Source: CAYVVD01 sp964454975
Lineage (GTDB): Bacteria; Bacteroidota; Ignavibacteria; Kapaibacteriales; UBA2268
Assembly (NCBI GenBank): GCA_964454975.1
Contig: CAYVVD010000006.1
Coordinates: 62,001 to 126,000, forward strand
Reading direction: 5' to 3'
DNA: 64,000 nucleotides
A program made the translations under genes and the position numbers. The notes under the pieces are model-generated. The model was not told the DNA's origin. It saw nothing but the letters and a program-made list of their open reading frames with translations, and ran no database searches. Below, piece after piece: positions 25,099-34,461 of the stretch. Each line of letters opens with the position of its first letter. Positions within the stretch are counted from its first letter, which is position 1.

Positions 25099-27021
25099 TT
25101 AATTTTCTATCATCATCTCCAAATCATCGAGAAGTTTATTCGCTTTTGCGATGACTGCTTCAATTGGCTTTGATGTTGTCATATCAACACCCAGTTTCTG
25201 CAATGTAGGAATCGCATAATCCGAATTGCCTGATTTCAGGAAATTAAGGTATCTGTCGATTGCAGGTTGGCCTTCAATTTTAATCATCTGTGCGATTGCC
25301 TGGGAAGCTGCATAACTGGTGGCGTACTGGTAAACATAGAAGTTGTAGTAAAAATGATGAATGCGCGGCCAGGAGTTTCTTTCTTCCTCATCTACTTCCA
25401 TACCCTCGCCCCAGTAACGTTGATATTGGTCGCCAAAGACTTTGGCATAATCGTCAGGTGTCAACGATTTGCCGTTTTCAATCATCTCCTGTACAGTTAA
25501 TTCAAACTCTGCGAAGCGTGTCTGGCGGTAGAAAGTGCTTTTAATACCATTAAGCGCAGTTTCAATCAACATCAGTTTTTCTTCTTTTGAATTCGCATTT
25601 TTAAGCATGTAATCGAGCAGAAGCGCTTCATTTGTAGTAGAGGCAACTTCAGCCAGGAAGATTGGGTAGTCAGCATAGGGGTAATCCTGCGTATTGGCAG
25701 TGTACCATGAATGCATATTGTGCCCCATTTCATGTGCCAAAGTGAATACATCGTTTAATGTATATCCCCAGTTCATAAGCACGTAAGGGTGAACGCCCTT
25801 TACGGCTCCAGTTGAGTATGCACCTGAGCGTTTGCCCGGAGTTTCGATAAAATCCACCCAACGGTTTTCAAAAGCAAACTTTAAATCGCGGATATAATCC
25901 TCGCCAAGAGGTTTGAGTGCATCGAGGCAAAGCTGCATTGCCTCGTCAGGTGTATATTTTTTTTCTTCCGCCTCGAAAATGGTCACATAAGTGTCATAGG
26001 CGTGAAGTCTGTTTACTCCGAGCATTTTTCGTTTTATTTCAGCCCAACGTTGCAGGGGCTCAAGGTTTTCGTTGACTGTTTTTACAAGGTTGTGATAAAC
26101 ATCAACAGGGATGTTGTTCTGGTCGAGGGCTGTGTGGAGTGTTGATTCATATCCACGGGCCTTTTTGTTAAATATCTTTGCTTTTATGCTCGAGTTGTAA
26201 TTAGCAGTAAGAAAATTACGATGGCTCATGTAAGGCACGTACATTGATTTGTATGCTCTCTCCCTGTAATCCCGGTCTTTTGATGACATTCCTGCATAGA
26301 ACCTTGCAGGGGACATTTCTATCTCTGCTCCGTCAGGATCGATTACCGGAGGGTATTTTATATCTGCTCCTGTGTACATCCTATAGATATTCATAAAAGA
26401 AGAAGTGACGCTGCCGGCAAGGGACATGATCTCCTCCTGCTCTTTACTTAAAGTGTGCTTCTTGGTCCTTAGAATTTCCATCACATACTGTTTGAAATGG
26501 CCGGGATTGATTTCTTTTCCATTAATTTTCACTGGTTCGTTTGTATTAATTAAGCTCAAAACCTTGCTTTCTGTAATAGCCTGGATTTCCGGGTTTACAA
26601 ATGATATTGCTGTAGATATTTCATTTGCGAGGTTCATAACCCTGTCGAACATAGCCTGGTATTTTGGCTCCCGCAGGTCCAGGTCCTTGGACATTGATGC
26701 ATACATTCTAAGTTTCTCAAACGAAAGTGAAAGTTCTTCCTCCAGTTGAAAGTATCCGAAAAACGATTCTTTTGAATCTCCAAGTTTACCTTTGAAAGAG
26801 TCAACTTTCACAAGCAGATTCTTTACTCTTGAATATTCATTTTCCCATTCAATATCAGATTTAAATAAATCCTCGAGGTTCCATTTGTATTTATCTTCAA
26901 CCTCATTTCTTTCAGTCATTTTATTTGTTTTGGCATTTTCTTCCAGCATTTCATATTCCCTGCAAATTGTCGAATAAAATATGGCAACAAGGCCAATTAT
27001 TAACGCTAACCAACGAATCAT
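25099..27021 (-). CDS. pepF: Oligoendopeptidase F (M3 family) with N-terminal membrane anchor
   Basis: Zinc metallopeptidase that cleaves short peptides. Full M3B architecture: DKYKWNLEDLFKSD near the N-terminus, the zinc motif HEMGH at about residue 429, a downstream Glu in FLAEVASTTNEALL, and RHHFYYNFYVYQYATSYAAS-like substrate-binding helix (IHHFYYNFYVYQYATS). Unlike cytosolic PepF, the frame starts with a hydrophobic segment (MIRWLALIIGLVAIFYSTIC, ATG 27021) about 35 residues before the normal start, which could export or anchor it. An internal start at MTERNE (residue 35) would give a classical cytosolic enzyme. The gene is 63 bp upstream of the T9SS/meaB/rdgB genes. Confidence 0.92.
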   Translation of the reverse strand: MIRWLALIIGLVAIFYSTICREYEMLEENAKTNKMTERNEVEDKYKWNLEDLFKSDIEWENEYSRVKNLLVKVDSFKGKLGDSKESFFGYFQLEEELSLSFEKLRMYASMSKDLDLREPKYQAMFDRVMNLANEISTAISFVNPEIQAITESKVLSLINTNEPVKINGKEINPGHFKQYVMEILRTKKHTLSKEQEEIMSLAGSVTSSFMNIYRMYTGADIKYPPVIDPDGAEIEMSPARFYAGMSSKDRDYRERAYKSMYVPYMSHRNFLTANYNSSIKAKIFNKKARGYESTLHTALDQNNIPVDVYHNLVKTVNENLEPLQRWAEIKRKMLGVNRLHAYDTYVTIFEAEEKKYTPDEAMQLCLDALKPLGEDYIRDLKFAFENRWVDFIETPGKRSGAYSTGAVKGVHPYVLMNWGYTLNDVFTLAHEMGHNMHSWYTANTQDYPYADYPIFLAEVASTTNEALLLDYMLKNANSKEEKLMLIETALNGIKSTFYRQTRFAEFELTVQEMIENGKSLTPDDYAKVFGDQYQRYWGEGMEVDEEERNSWPRIHHFYYNFYVYQYATSYAASQAIAQMIKIEGQPAIDRYLNFLKSGNSDYAIPTLQKLGVDMTTSKPIEAVIAKANKLLDDLEMMIEN

Positions 27022-27094
27022 TTTAAATTTCCTTATTAATTAAAACCATATTAAGGCTAAAGTATAAAATATGAAATCTGCATGATAAAAAAGA

Positions 27095-27159
27095 AGGCCG
27101 CACTTGATTGCGCCGTTTTCTCCTGATACAAATAAAGCAGCGATAATTTCAAGCGGCCT
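27095..27159. other. Long-range hairpin upstream of pepF and tlpA
   Basis: AGGCCG-(CA)-CTTG (27095-27106) pairs with CAAGCGGCCT (27150-27159), a 10-bp stem with a 2-base bulge enclosing 43 bases. On the minus strand it is followed by a T-rich stretch, so it could attenuate pepF, or mark a small RNA. The spacer 27022-27308 contains no other recognisable feature. Confidence 0.3.
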
Positions 27160-27308
27160 ACAGGGTGTTGCTATTCCTTCCTGTAATGACACATGAAGCC
27201 TGAAAATGTCTCATTTTCCGAAATTTATTTTCATTCATACAATAGTAAATAATCCTGGAATAATTATTTCGTTAATTAATAAGTACTAATCAAAATTTGG
27301 ACATAAAT

Positions 27309-27818
27309 ATGGTAAAAATAAGCACGTTTATTCTTTTGATTTTTGTTTTTGTTTCCTGCAAGAATGAAACTCTTGATTCTTCCGGTGAACTTACAGCAAT
27401 CGAACCCAAAATTGGAAGTCTTGCCCCGAATTTTAAAAGCAAGGACATTAATGGCAAGGATATTGAACTTGCCGATTTCAAAGGTAAGGTTGTTGTTTTA
27501 GACTTCTGGGCTTCGTGGTGTGGACCGTGCATTGTAGGCCTACCCAGCTTAAGGGAAATCTGGAAAAATTACGATGAAAATGATCTGGAAATAATAAGTA
27601 TTTCATCTGATCATACAGAAAAGGAATGGAGGGATTATGTGAATACTAATGACCTCTTCTGGGAACACGTTTTTGAAAACCACGACAATATATATTACCA
27701 ATACCAGGTTAGACAGATACCAACAATATTCCTTATTAACAGTGATGGCAGGATTGTAAGTATCGGCCATTCCACTGGTTCAAGCCTTGCAAAGGAGATA
27801 GATAAGCTGATAAAATAG
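27309..27818 (+). CDS. TlpA/ResA-like thioredoxin lipoprotein
   Basis: Membrane-anchored periplasmic thiol-disulfide reductant of the TlpA/ResA family, often supporting cytochrome c maturation or thiol repair. About 169 residues from ATG 27309: lipoprotein signal with lipobox VFVSC (Cys17), then a redoxin domain with FWASWCGPC (Cys71/Cys74), and the cis-Pro loop RQIPTIFLI. The upstream TTG (27297) only adds four residues before the signal. Single gene, closed by a strong terminator. A periplasmic MsrB lies close by and might be a partner. Confidence 0.88.
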   Translation: MVKISTFILLIFVFVSCKNETLDSSGELTAIEPKIGSLAPNFKSKDINGKDIELADFKGKVVVLDFWASWCGPCIVGLPSLREIWKNYDENDLEIISISSDHTEKEWRDYVNTNDLFWEHVFENHDNIYYQYQVRQIPTIFLINSDGRIVSIGHSTGSSLAKEIDKLIK

Positions 27819-27844
27819 AACAAAGATCAACGATACAAATGATA

Positions 27845-27883
27845 AAAGTGCCATACTCTAATTAATTTAGTATGGCACTTTTT
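27845..27883. terminator. Bidirectional terminator between tlpA-like gene and pirin
   Basis: A perfect 13-bp stem (AAAGTGCCATACT / AGTATGGCACTTT) with an 11-base A+T loop, followed by TTT on the plus side and AAAA/TTTT on the minus side. It serves both converging genes. Confidence 0.85.
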
Positions 27884-27897
27884 CTTTGTTACCAGAT

Positions 27898-28650
27898 TTA
27901 CTTATTATGCAATTGAGAATACGTTGGGTATTGCAGATGTAGTGGAGAGCGTATTATAAATAAGCGGCTTTCTTCTTTAGCATCAATTATAATTTTCACC
28001 TCCTCGCTTAGCCTGATAAAATCATCTGCTACTACTTTTTCATCATTTATTTCAGCATTGCCTGAAATCAGGTAGAGCGAGTAGAACGATTCCCTGTCAA
28101 TATCAAGCATGTGTTCTCCCTTGCCAATCCACATTTCGCTTATTCCCACACCTGGCGTTTCCTTTTGCATTGGAGCGTCGTCACCCATATATATTTTTGA
28201 TCTTATGCCGTTCTTTTCAACAACATCGAAGTCACTGTCCTTGTAGTCATCATAGCTTGCAGGGCGCTGAAGAGATTGTTTCAGGTTGGGATCAAGCCAT
28301 ATCTGAAACATTTGTGCGCCTTTGTTTAATCGTTCTGAGTGCGAGATACCATTTCCGGACCGGATAATCTGCGCGCTGCCTTTAGCGAGGCTTCGCCATT
28401 CCTTGTAGTATGTGTCGTAATGCTCGATATCGCCTTCAATTACAAAGCTCATTATCTCAAAACCCTGATGGGGATGCAGTCCTATTGTGCTTCCAACTTC
28501 AGTTGCAGCATTCGCCCAGTAGAAAATATTAGAATAAGGCTTTAATCCTCCTCCATCTTGCGGGAATCCAACAGGCTTGTTTTCAATGATTTCTCCACCG
28601 TTAAATTCACCATAAGCCTGGCTTTCCTTTCTATATATCTCAGTTGCCAT
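27898..28650 (-). CDS. Pirin family protein (bicupin)
   Basis: Iron-binding bicupin. Bacterial pirins include quercetin 2,3-dioxygenases and redox-linked regulators, so the substrate is open. The metal-binding N-terminal motif HPHQGFEIMSFVIEG with the downstream GDIEHYD and GNGISHSE segments is intact, with a weaker C-terminal cupin. 250 residues from the ATG at 28650; an ATG at 28662 would add four residues. The start overlaps the msrB end, so the two are co-translated, suggesting an oxidative-stress context. Confidence 0.88.
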   Translation of the reverse strand: MATEIYRKESQAYGEFNGGEIIENKPVGFPQDGGGLKPYSNIFYWANAATEVGSTIGLHPHQGFEIMSFVIEGDIEHYDTYYKEWRSLAKGSAQIIRSGNGISHSERLNKGAQMFQIWLDPNLKQSLQRPASYDDYKDSDFDVVEKNGIRSKIYMGDDAPMQKETPGVGISEMWIGKGEHMLDIDRESFYSLYLISGNAEINDEKVVADDFIRLSEEVKIIIDAKEESRLFIIRSPLHLQYPTYSQLHNK

Positions 28651-29194
28651 CTTTCTTTTCATCCTGATTTTCTTTTAATTCTTTTTCTTGCTCATCAATA
28701 CTTATAAAATCCAATGAAGCTGAATTAACGCAATACCTTTTTCCTGTTGGTTGAGGGCCATCGTCAAAAATATGGCCGAGATGGCCTCCACAATTGGAAC
28801 AAATAATTTCAGTCCTTTGCATACCAAAGTTGTTATCTGCTTCCATATTGATGTTTTCATCTTCACCGATTGAGGTGTAAAAGCTCGGCCAGCCGCAGTG
28901 AGAGTCATATTTCTGCTCGCTCGTAAATAACTCGGTTCCGCAGCCCGCACAGACATACTTGCCTTCTTCCTTGTGGTCCCAGTATTTTCCCGTAAATGCT
29001 CTTTCAGTTCCCTTTTTTCGGAGTATTTGGTACTGTTCCGTGGAGAGTTCGGCTTTCCATTCAGCATCTGTTTTTTTTATAGTGAATTCCATTTTTTCCT
29101 TTTCATTGAGTTTTTCATTCTCATTATGACTGTCTTGTGCTGTACAAGAGTACAACGCAATGAGAATAATTATTATATTAAAATTGTTTAGCAT
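28640..29194 (-). CDS. msrB: Peptide-methionine (R)-S-oxide reductase, exported lipoprotein form
   Basis: Reduces the R epimer of methionine sulfoxide in proteins. The 184-residue product carries a lipoprotein-like signal (IIILIALYSC) and a charged linker before the MsrB domain. Structural zinc is held by CAGC and CSNCGG; HCGWPSFY, FDDGPQPTGKRYCVNS and the catalytic Cys in RYC are all present. The signal indicates periplasmic repair, which would need a reductant such as the nearby TlpA-like protein. First gene of the msrB-pirin pair. Confidence 0.95.
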   Translation of the reverse strand: MLNNFNIIIILIALYSCTAQDSHNENEKLNEKEKMEFTIKKTDAEWKAELSTEQYQILRKKGTERAFTGKYWDHKEEGKYVCAGCGTELFTSEQKYDSHCGWPSFYTSIGEDENINMEADNNFGMQRTEIICSNCGGHLGHIFDDGPQPTGKRYCVNSASLDFISIDEQEKELKENQDEKKDGN

Positions 29195-29323
29195 GTTAAT
29201 TGCTCCGTTTATTTGTAAAATCGAGAGGAGTTGAATATTATTGTATATACATTAAATGTAAGTGAATACAAGGGCAAATCCTCTTATTTTTAGCAAAGAA
29301 TAGTAATTCACTAAAAAACGAAT

Positions 29324-29941
29324 ATGAGAACAGCATTATTGATTATTTCTTTGTTTCTTTTACTCTCTTGTGATGAAAGAACAAACCGCATATTACCTGC
29401 AAAGGTTCCCGAATCTGCAAACATGGCAAACAGGATAATACCTCTAGAGCATGGGAACGTATGGTATTACCATACATATTCAGACTCTATTCCTGATTAT
29501 GATCCAACGATGTATAATAACAGGGCAGAGGGGATTGGAGATTCAGAATGGTTTATGTGGAAGGATACTTCTCTTGTCAGAATCGGTATATTTCCTACTG
29601 TAAAAATGATAAAAAACAATGTTTTTGCAGGGGAAGCATATTCATTTGGCCCCGCGAATTCAATTTACAAAGGGCATTTCAATTTCGATTCTTCCAGGTA
29701 TGTGATTGATTTCGAAATAAGCGATTTTCCTCCTATTGGTTATGAGACTTATGATTTCATTTTACGTGAAATTACTACTGTGAATGTCCCTCTCGGAAGA
29801 GCCTACGATTGTTATGTTTATGAAGGCCAAAACAAGCGATACTATTTTCACCGTGGAACAGGGCTTGTAATGCTCGATTCAATCAGCGAAGAAAGAAATG
29901 TCATAATGAGAACCGAACTTACATGGATTGAGTTTAAATAA
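29324..29941 (+). CDS. Hypothetical lipoprotein
   Basis: 205 residues starting with a lipoprotein signal (ALLIISLFLLLSC, lipid Cys at about residue 16). The mature part begins NRIIPLEHGNVWYYHTY, a strand pattern common in small Bacteroidota lipoproteins, and appears all-beta. No catalytic motif. The stop overlaps the next start (TAATG), so it is co-translated with the DUF4286 gene. Function unknown. Confidence 0.75.
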   Translation: MRTALLIISLFLLLSCDERTNRILPAKVPESANMANRIIPLEHGNVWYYHTYSDSIPDYDPTMYNNRAEGIGDSEWFMWKDTSLVRIGIFPTVKMIKNNVFAGEAYSFGPANSIYKGHFNFDSSRYVIDFEISDFPPIGYETYDFILREITTVNVPLGRAYDCYVYEGQNKRYYFHRGTGLVMLDSISEERNVIMRTELTWIEFK

Positions 29942-30249
29942 TGTTGAAATACACTATAGAAATAGAGATTGCCAGAGAGGTTGAAAAGGAATGGATTGAA
30001 TGGATGTTAAACACACACATCCCTGATGTTATGAAAACAGGCTGTTTCGACGATTCTGAAATCTCGAAAAAGCTTGAAAGTGAAAATGATAAGATTACCT
30101 ATTATATCATTTACACATGTCCCTCACAGGACGAATTCCAGTATTATTTAAAAGAACACGCACCGGAACTGCAAGAGGAACACAAAGCAAAATTTTTAGG
30201 AAATTATAGCTCAAGGAGGTTTCTTTCTGAAGTGAAGGAAGAATTTTAG
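29941..30249 (+). CDS. DUF4286 family protein
   Basis: Small cytoplasmic protein (102 residues) of the DUF4286 family, ferredoxin-like alpha/beta fold. Recognised by VEKEWIEWMLNTHIPDVMKTGCF at positions about 14-36 (a longer motif, key residues W18, H26, P28, G33) and the strand YYIIYTC followed by YLKEHAPELQEEHK. The family has no known role. Translationally coupled to the preceding lipoprotein and closed by a terminator. Confidence 0.82.
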   Translation: MLKYTIEIEIAREVEKEWIEWMLNTHIPDVMKTGCFDDSEISKKLESENDKITYYIIYTCPSQDEFQYYLKEHAPELQEEHKAKFLGNYSSRRFLSEVKEEF

Positions 30250-30281
30250 ATGTTCAAAATTGAGCTTAAAATTTAAATAAC

Positions 30282-30348
30282 TATTTACTTCAGAAGTAAA
30301 TAACCTTAATAAAACTCAGGGGCGCAAAAATTTACGCCCCTTCATTTT
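30282..30348. terminator. Hairpin pair ending DUF4286 gene and M2 peptidase gene
   Basis: An A+T hairpin (TATTTACTT / AAGTAAATA, loop CAG, 30282-30302) is followed by a G+C hairpin AGGGGCG / CGCCCCT (30318-30341) and TTCATTTT. The second has terminator form for the plus strand and lies 64 bp beyond the M2 gene stop on the minus strand. Confidence 0.7.
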
Positions 30349-30405
30349 GAATATCACATGCTGATAAATTCAGGAATACTAATTACAGATATGTGAAAGA
30401 AAATT

Positions 30406-32220
30406 TCACATTGGTTTTTCCGGCAAAGTATATTCCCTGCTATCATTTTCTTTTTTCAGATAGTCCATCAAAGGCATAAAATAATCAAGCATTGGCCTTG
30501 CTGATAATTCTTCTCCGAGGTTTTCTTTCATATGCTCACGCCAATCTTGTGTGGCTCCGGTTTTCATTAGTTTAGAAAGGAAATTGCCAATACCTTTGTT
30601 CCCCCAGTAATTGGTAGCGTGTGGGTCCTCTTCCAGGATGTACCTGGCTATGTAATCATGGAACTGGAATAAAAGGACATAAGAAAGTGCATAATCGTAA
30701 TACTGGGCTGCATCGTTATTTATATGAGTTTTTGAAGCTGCATCGCAATATTCTTCGCCTCGCTCTGAAGGAGGTGCAATACCCTGGAATCTTTTCTTCA
30801 TATTCCACCATGTGCTGTTGAACTCATTTTTTGGAATATTCTCTGCGTATAATGCATGTTCAAAGTGAGTCATTACACCGGAACTCCAAGGGATAAATAC
30901 CACAAACTCGAGCGCTTCTTTCAGAAGAGTCTGTATATCATCTGTTTCGGGATTACCTTCAATCAGACCCACTTCCTGAAGGAAAGGTTTCTGGATTGCT
31001 GCAAGTCCAATCAAACTGCCCATTGCTTCGTGATATGCCCTGTTTGCTCCGTTGCGTAGCACATAAGGGACTTTTGGATTAGAATACTCGAGGAAATAAT
31101 AAATATGCCCAAGTTCGTGAAGTGTTGTACTCCACCAGCGGGTATTCGGTTCAACGCTCATCAATGAACGGACATCCTTGTCTAAATCCATGTGCCAGGC
31201 AGATGCATGATTGTTCTTTTTATAACCGGCATCAGGAGGCAGTGGATAGAGGCTGGAAAGTTCGTAGAAAGATTCCGGCAATTCCTTAAAACCGAGGCTT
31301 ACGTAAAATTCTTCTCCTTTTTCAACTATCCATTCAGCAGATTTTTCCCTGAGTACTCCATCCAGGTCCAAACCTTCAACTTCAACAAGCGAAGTCCAGT
31401 CCTGGCCCCAGCGATTAGGCAACCAATGAGCAGGAAGCATTTCCGGAACATCCTGCTTGTACATCTCTGCTAATTTGTAACGTGCCCAAGTGTGCAGTTC
31501 ACGATAGAGAGGCCAGATTTCTTCTATAAGCTGTTTGTTTAATGCAAGCATCTGCTCGGTAGTCATACCGTAATCTGATACTTCATACGCAAAGAAATCT
31601 GAGTAATCGAGTGCTTGCACCGCTTTGTTCCGCAATTCGCGAAGGTTTTCAAGTCCGTCCTTAAGAGTCTTCCCAACTTCCTTTGATGAATTCCAGGCTT
31701 TAAACCTTTCATCCAAATTGTCTGACTTATCAAGGATCTCATCAATCTTATTTGGTGTAACGCTTTTACCCTCAATCGTGAAATCGAAGCCATAAAGCAA
31801 TTCAGTCTGCTTGGCATCTGCCTTGATTTTCTCAGTTACTATCGAATCTGCGGTTGCAGGGTTTCTGCCGGCATTGTAAAGTATGGCTTCAAATTGTTTT
31901 ACCTGTAATGGAGTTAACATGTCCTTCTTTTCAAGGAACATTCGGGATTTTTCAATATTATCAACGCTTCCGGTAAAATCGGCAAATGCTTTATTCGCCT
32001 TTTCCACTTCCTTTGAAGCAGTTGAATCGCCATCGATGATTTTTGTGTTAAGAAGCCATTCCGCTTCTGCAGCAACTGTCATAAGCTCACGGAAAGAATC
32101 ATTATAATCAGATAGGAATACATCAACAGAATCCTGCAACGCTTTGTTATCTACAGGTTTCTGTTGTTTGCCGCAAGCGATAAAAAGTAGTAACAAAGGG
32201 ATTATCAATAAATATTTCAT
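30406..32220 (-). CDS. M2 family zinc metallopeptidase (ACE-like) lipoprotein
   Basis: Peptidyl-dipeptidase-type enzyme related to angiotensin-converting enzyme. From ATG 32220 the product is 604 residues and starts with a lipoprotein signal (LLLFIACGK); the 16 residues encoded upstream would not fit a signal. The zinc motif HELGH is at about residue 368, with the third zinc ligand in the following YHEAMGSLIGLAA helix. Family landmarks also include AEAEWLLNTKI near the N-terminus. It is anchored in the periplasm or outer membrane, presumably to trim peptides for uptake. Single gene with its own terminator. Confidence 0.9.
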   Translation of the reverse strand: MKYLLIIPLLLLFIACGKQQKPVDNKALQDSVDVFLSDYNDSFRELMTVAAEAEWLLNTKIIDGDSTASKEVEKANKAFADFTGSVDNIEKSRMFLEKKDMLTPLQVKQFEAILYNAGRNPATADSIVTEKIKADAKQTELLYGFDFTIEGKSVTPNKIDEILDKSDNLDERFKAWNSSKEVGKTLKDGLENLRELRNKAVQALDYSDFFAYEVSDYGMTTEQMLALNKQLIEEIWPLYRELHTWARYKLAEMYKQDVPEMLPAHWLPNRWGQDWTSLVEVEGLDLDGVLREKSAEWIVEKGEEFYVSLGFKELPESFYELSSLYPLPPDAGYKKNNHASAWHMDLDKDVRSLMSVEPNTRWWSTTLHELGHIYYFLEYSNPKVPYVLRNGANRAYHEAMGSLIGLAAIQKPFLQEVGLIEGNPETDDIQTLLKEALEFVVFIPWSSGVMTHFEHALYAENIPKNEFNSTWWNMKKRFQGIAPPSERGEEYCDAASKTHINNDAAQYYDYALSYVLLFQFHDYIARYILEEDPHATNYWGNKGIGNFLSKLMKTGATQDWREHMKENLGEELSARPMLDYFMPLMDYLKKENDSREYTLPEKPM

Positions 32221-32312
32221 TGAATGTTTTGAATTAGTTAAACAATTAAACTGAAATTTCAAGAGCAAAAGATATGAAATTTTAGGTAAAGAGATTAAAG
32301 AATAAATAATAA

Positions 32313-34454
32313 TTACTCAACTCCGGCAATTAAATCGAGCAATAGTTTCTTTGCTGCCTCCGGGATTACCGTCCCGGGGCCGAAGATCTCATCAGCGCCA
32401 TTATTATAAAGAAACTCGTAATCCTGATGAGGGATAACACCACCAACAACAATCAGGACATCATCGCGGCCATATTTATTAAGTTCTTCAGAGAGTTTTG
32501 GAATAAGTGTTTTGTGAGCAGCAGCGAGGGAACTAACACCAACTATGTGAACGTCATTTTCAACTGCCATTCTTGCAGTTTCGGCAGGAGTCTGGAACAA
32601 AGGGCCTACATCTACATCGAAACCGAGATCGGCAAATGAAGTCGAAATCACTTTAGCGCCCCTGTCGTGTCCGTCCTGGCCCATCTTAGCAACAAGAATC
32701 CTGGGCCTGCGGCCTTCTAAATCGTAAAATTTATTTGAGAGTTGCCTCACTTCTTCAATAATATCCATTTTCGCAAACTCCGAACTATAAATTCCCTGGA
32801 TTGTTTTGTTCACAGCCTGATGCCTTCCGAAGACTTTCTCCATTGCAAAGGAAATTTCCCCCAGGCTGGCTTTGGCTCTTGCAGCTTGAACAGAAAGTTC
32901 AAGAAGGTTTCCTTCCCCTGATTCTGATGCTTTTGTTAGTTTATCAAGAGTTTCCATGGTTTTTGATTCATCTCTTGATTCGCGAAGTTCTTTAAGCCGC
33001 CTAAGCTGCGATTCAAGAACAGCTGTGTTATCAACATTAAGTATTTCTATTGGTTCTTCGGATTCGGGTTTGTATCTGTTAATTCCGACAATTATTTCGG
33101 AGCCTGAGTCGATTCTGGCTTGGCGGCGCGCGGCTGCCTCTTCAATCCTTAATTTTGGCAACCCGGATTCAATAGCCTTTCCCATTCCTCCCATTGATTC
33201 TATTTCTTCTATATGTTCCCAGGCTTTTTTAATTAGTTCGTTTGTGAGTGATTCCATGTACCATGAACCTCCCCATGGATCAATTACATTGCAAATGCCA
33301 CTCTCCTCCTGGAGGTAAATTTGTGTGTTCCTTGCTATTCTGGCAGAGAAGTCAGTTGGTAATGCAATTGCTTCATCTAACGAATTTGTATGAAGAGACT
33401 GCGTATGGCCCAAAACTGCCGCCATTGCCTCGACTGTTGTCCGTATTACATTATTGAACGGGTCCTGCTCGGTTAAGCTCCATCCTGAAGTTTGGGAATG
33501 AGTTCTCAATGCCATTGATTTGGGGTTTTTAGGTCCGAACTGTTTTACCAGGCTTGCCCAAATAACACGCGCGGCACGCATTTTGGCTATTTCCATGAAA
33601 TAGTTCATACCTATTGCCCAGAAGAATGATATGCGTGGAGCAAACTCGTCTATATTCAACCCGGCATTTAGCCCTGTCCTAACATAGTCCAATCCGTCTG
33701 CAAGTGTATATGCCATCTCGAGTTCAGCTGTAGCCCCGGCTTCCTGCATGTGGTAGCCCGAAACTGAAATACTGTTAAAACGAGGCATATTCTCAGCAGT
33801 ATATCTGAATATATCAGAAATTATTCTTATTGATGGGCCGGGAGGATAAATATATGTATTCCTCACCATATACTCTTTGAGTATATCGTTTTGGATTGTA
33901 CCTGATAACTGTTCGGGGCTCACACCTTGCTCTTCTGCAGCAACGATATAAAATGCCATTACGGGGAGTACAGCTCCGTTCATAGTCATAGAAACGGATA
34001 TTTTGTCGAGAGGGATAGCATCAAATAAAATCCTCATATCGAGGATAGAATCAATAGCAACACCTGCTTTTCCGACATCTCCAATTACACGCTCGTTGTC
34101 CGAATCATAGCCGCGGTGGGTGGCAAGATCGAATGCTACAGAAAGTCCTTTCTGCCCGGCAGCAAGGTTGCGCCTGTAAAAAGCATTGCTTTCTTCGGCA
34201 GTCGAAAAACCTGCATACTGCCTGATAGTCCATGGGCGGGTTACATACATAGAAGTGTAGGGCCCGCGAAGATAAGGAGGAATTCCGGGTAAATAAGATG
34301 TATGCTCCAAATCTTTTATATCATCTTCTGAGTATAATGGCTTTATGTTCACTTTCTCCATAGTTGAAACAGGGTCTGAGCCATGAAAATCAGAAGTAGT
34401 AAATCTTAATTTGCTAAAATCCGGTTTGATATTTTTAAAATCAGGATGTTTCAT
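32313..34454 (-). CDS. mutB: Methylmalonyl-CoA mutase large (catalytic) subunit
   Basis: Adenosylcobalamin enzyme interconverting succinyl-CoA and (R)-methylmalonyl-CoA in propionate metabolism. About 713 residues from ATG 34454 (MKHPDF), 7 bp after the small-subunit stop. The TIM-barrel domain includes GPYTSMYVTRPWTIRQYAGF, ATHRGYDSD and RTHSQTSGWSL; the C-terminal B12 domain carries the base-off motif DGHDRG (about residue 593-598) and VGVSSLAAAH. It is complete and catalytic. Confidence 0.97.
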   Translation of the reverse strand: MKHPDFKNIKPDFSKLRFTTSDFHGSDPVSTMEKVNIKPLYSEDDIKDLEHTSYLPGIPPYLRGPYTSMYVTRPWTIRQYAGFSTAEESNAFYRRNLAAGQKGLSVAFDLATHRGYDSDNERVIGDVGKAGVAIDSILDMRILFDAIPLDKISVSMTMNGAVLPVMAFYIVAAEEQGVSPEQLSGTIQNDILKEYMVRNTYIYPPGPSIRIISDIFRYTAENMPRFNSISVSGYHMQEAGATAELEMAYTLADGLDYVRTGLNAGLNIDEFAPRISFFWAIGMNYFMEIAKMRAARVIWASLVKQFGPKNPKSMALRTHSQTSGWSLTEQDPFNNVIRTTVEAMAAVLGHTQSLHTNSLDEAIALPTDFSARIARNTQIYLQEESGICNVIDPWGGSWYMESLTNELIKKAWEHIEEIESMGGMGKAIESGLPKLRIEEAAARRQARIDSGSEIIVGINRYKPESEEPIEILNVDNTAVLESQLRRLKELRESRDESKTMETLDKLTKASESGEGNLLELSVQAARAKASLGEISFAMEKVFGRHQAVNKTIQGIYSSEFAKMDIIEEVRQLSNKFYDLEGRRPRILVAKMGQDGHDRGAKVISTSFADLGFDVDVGPLFQTPAETARMAVENDVHIVGVSSLAAAHKTLIPKLSEELNKYGRDDVLIVVGGVIPHQDYEFLYNNGADEIFGPGTVIPEAAKKLLLDLIAGVE

Positions 34455-34461
34455 AGAAATC

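Noticed and set aside
30282..30302. A+T hairpin as a stand-alone terminator
   Set aside because: Weak stem without G+C and no T-tract; treated as part of the double structure with the stronger hairpin at 30318.
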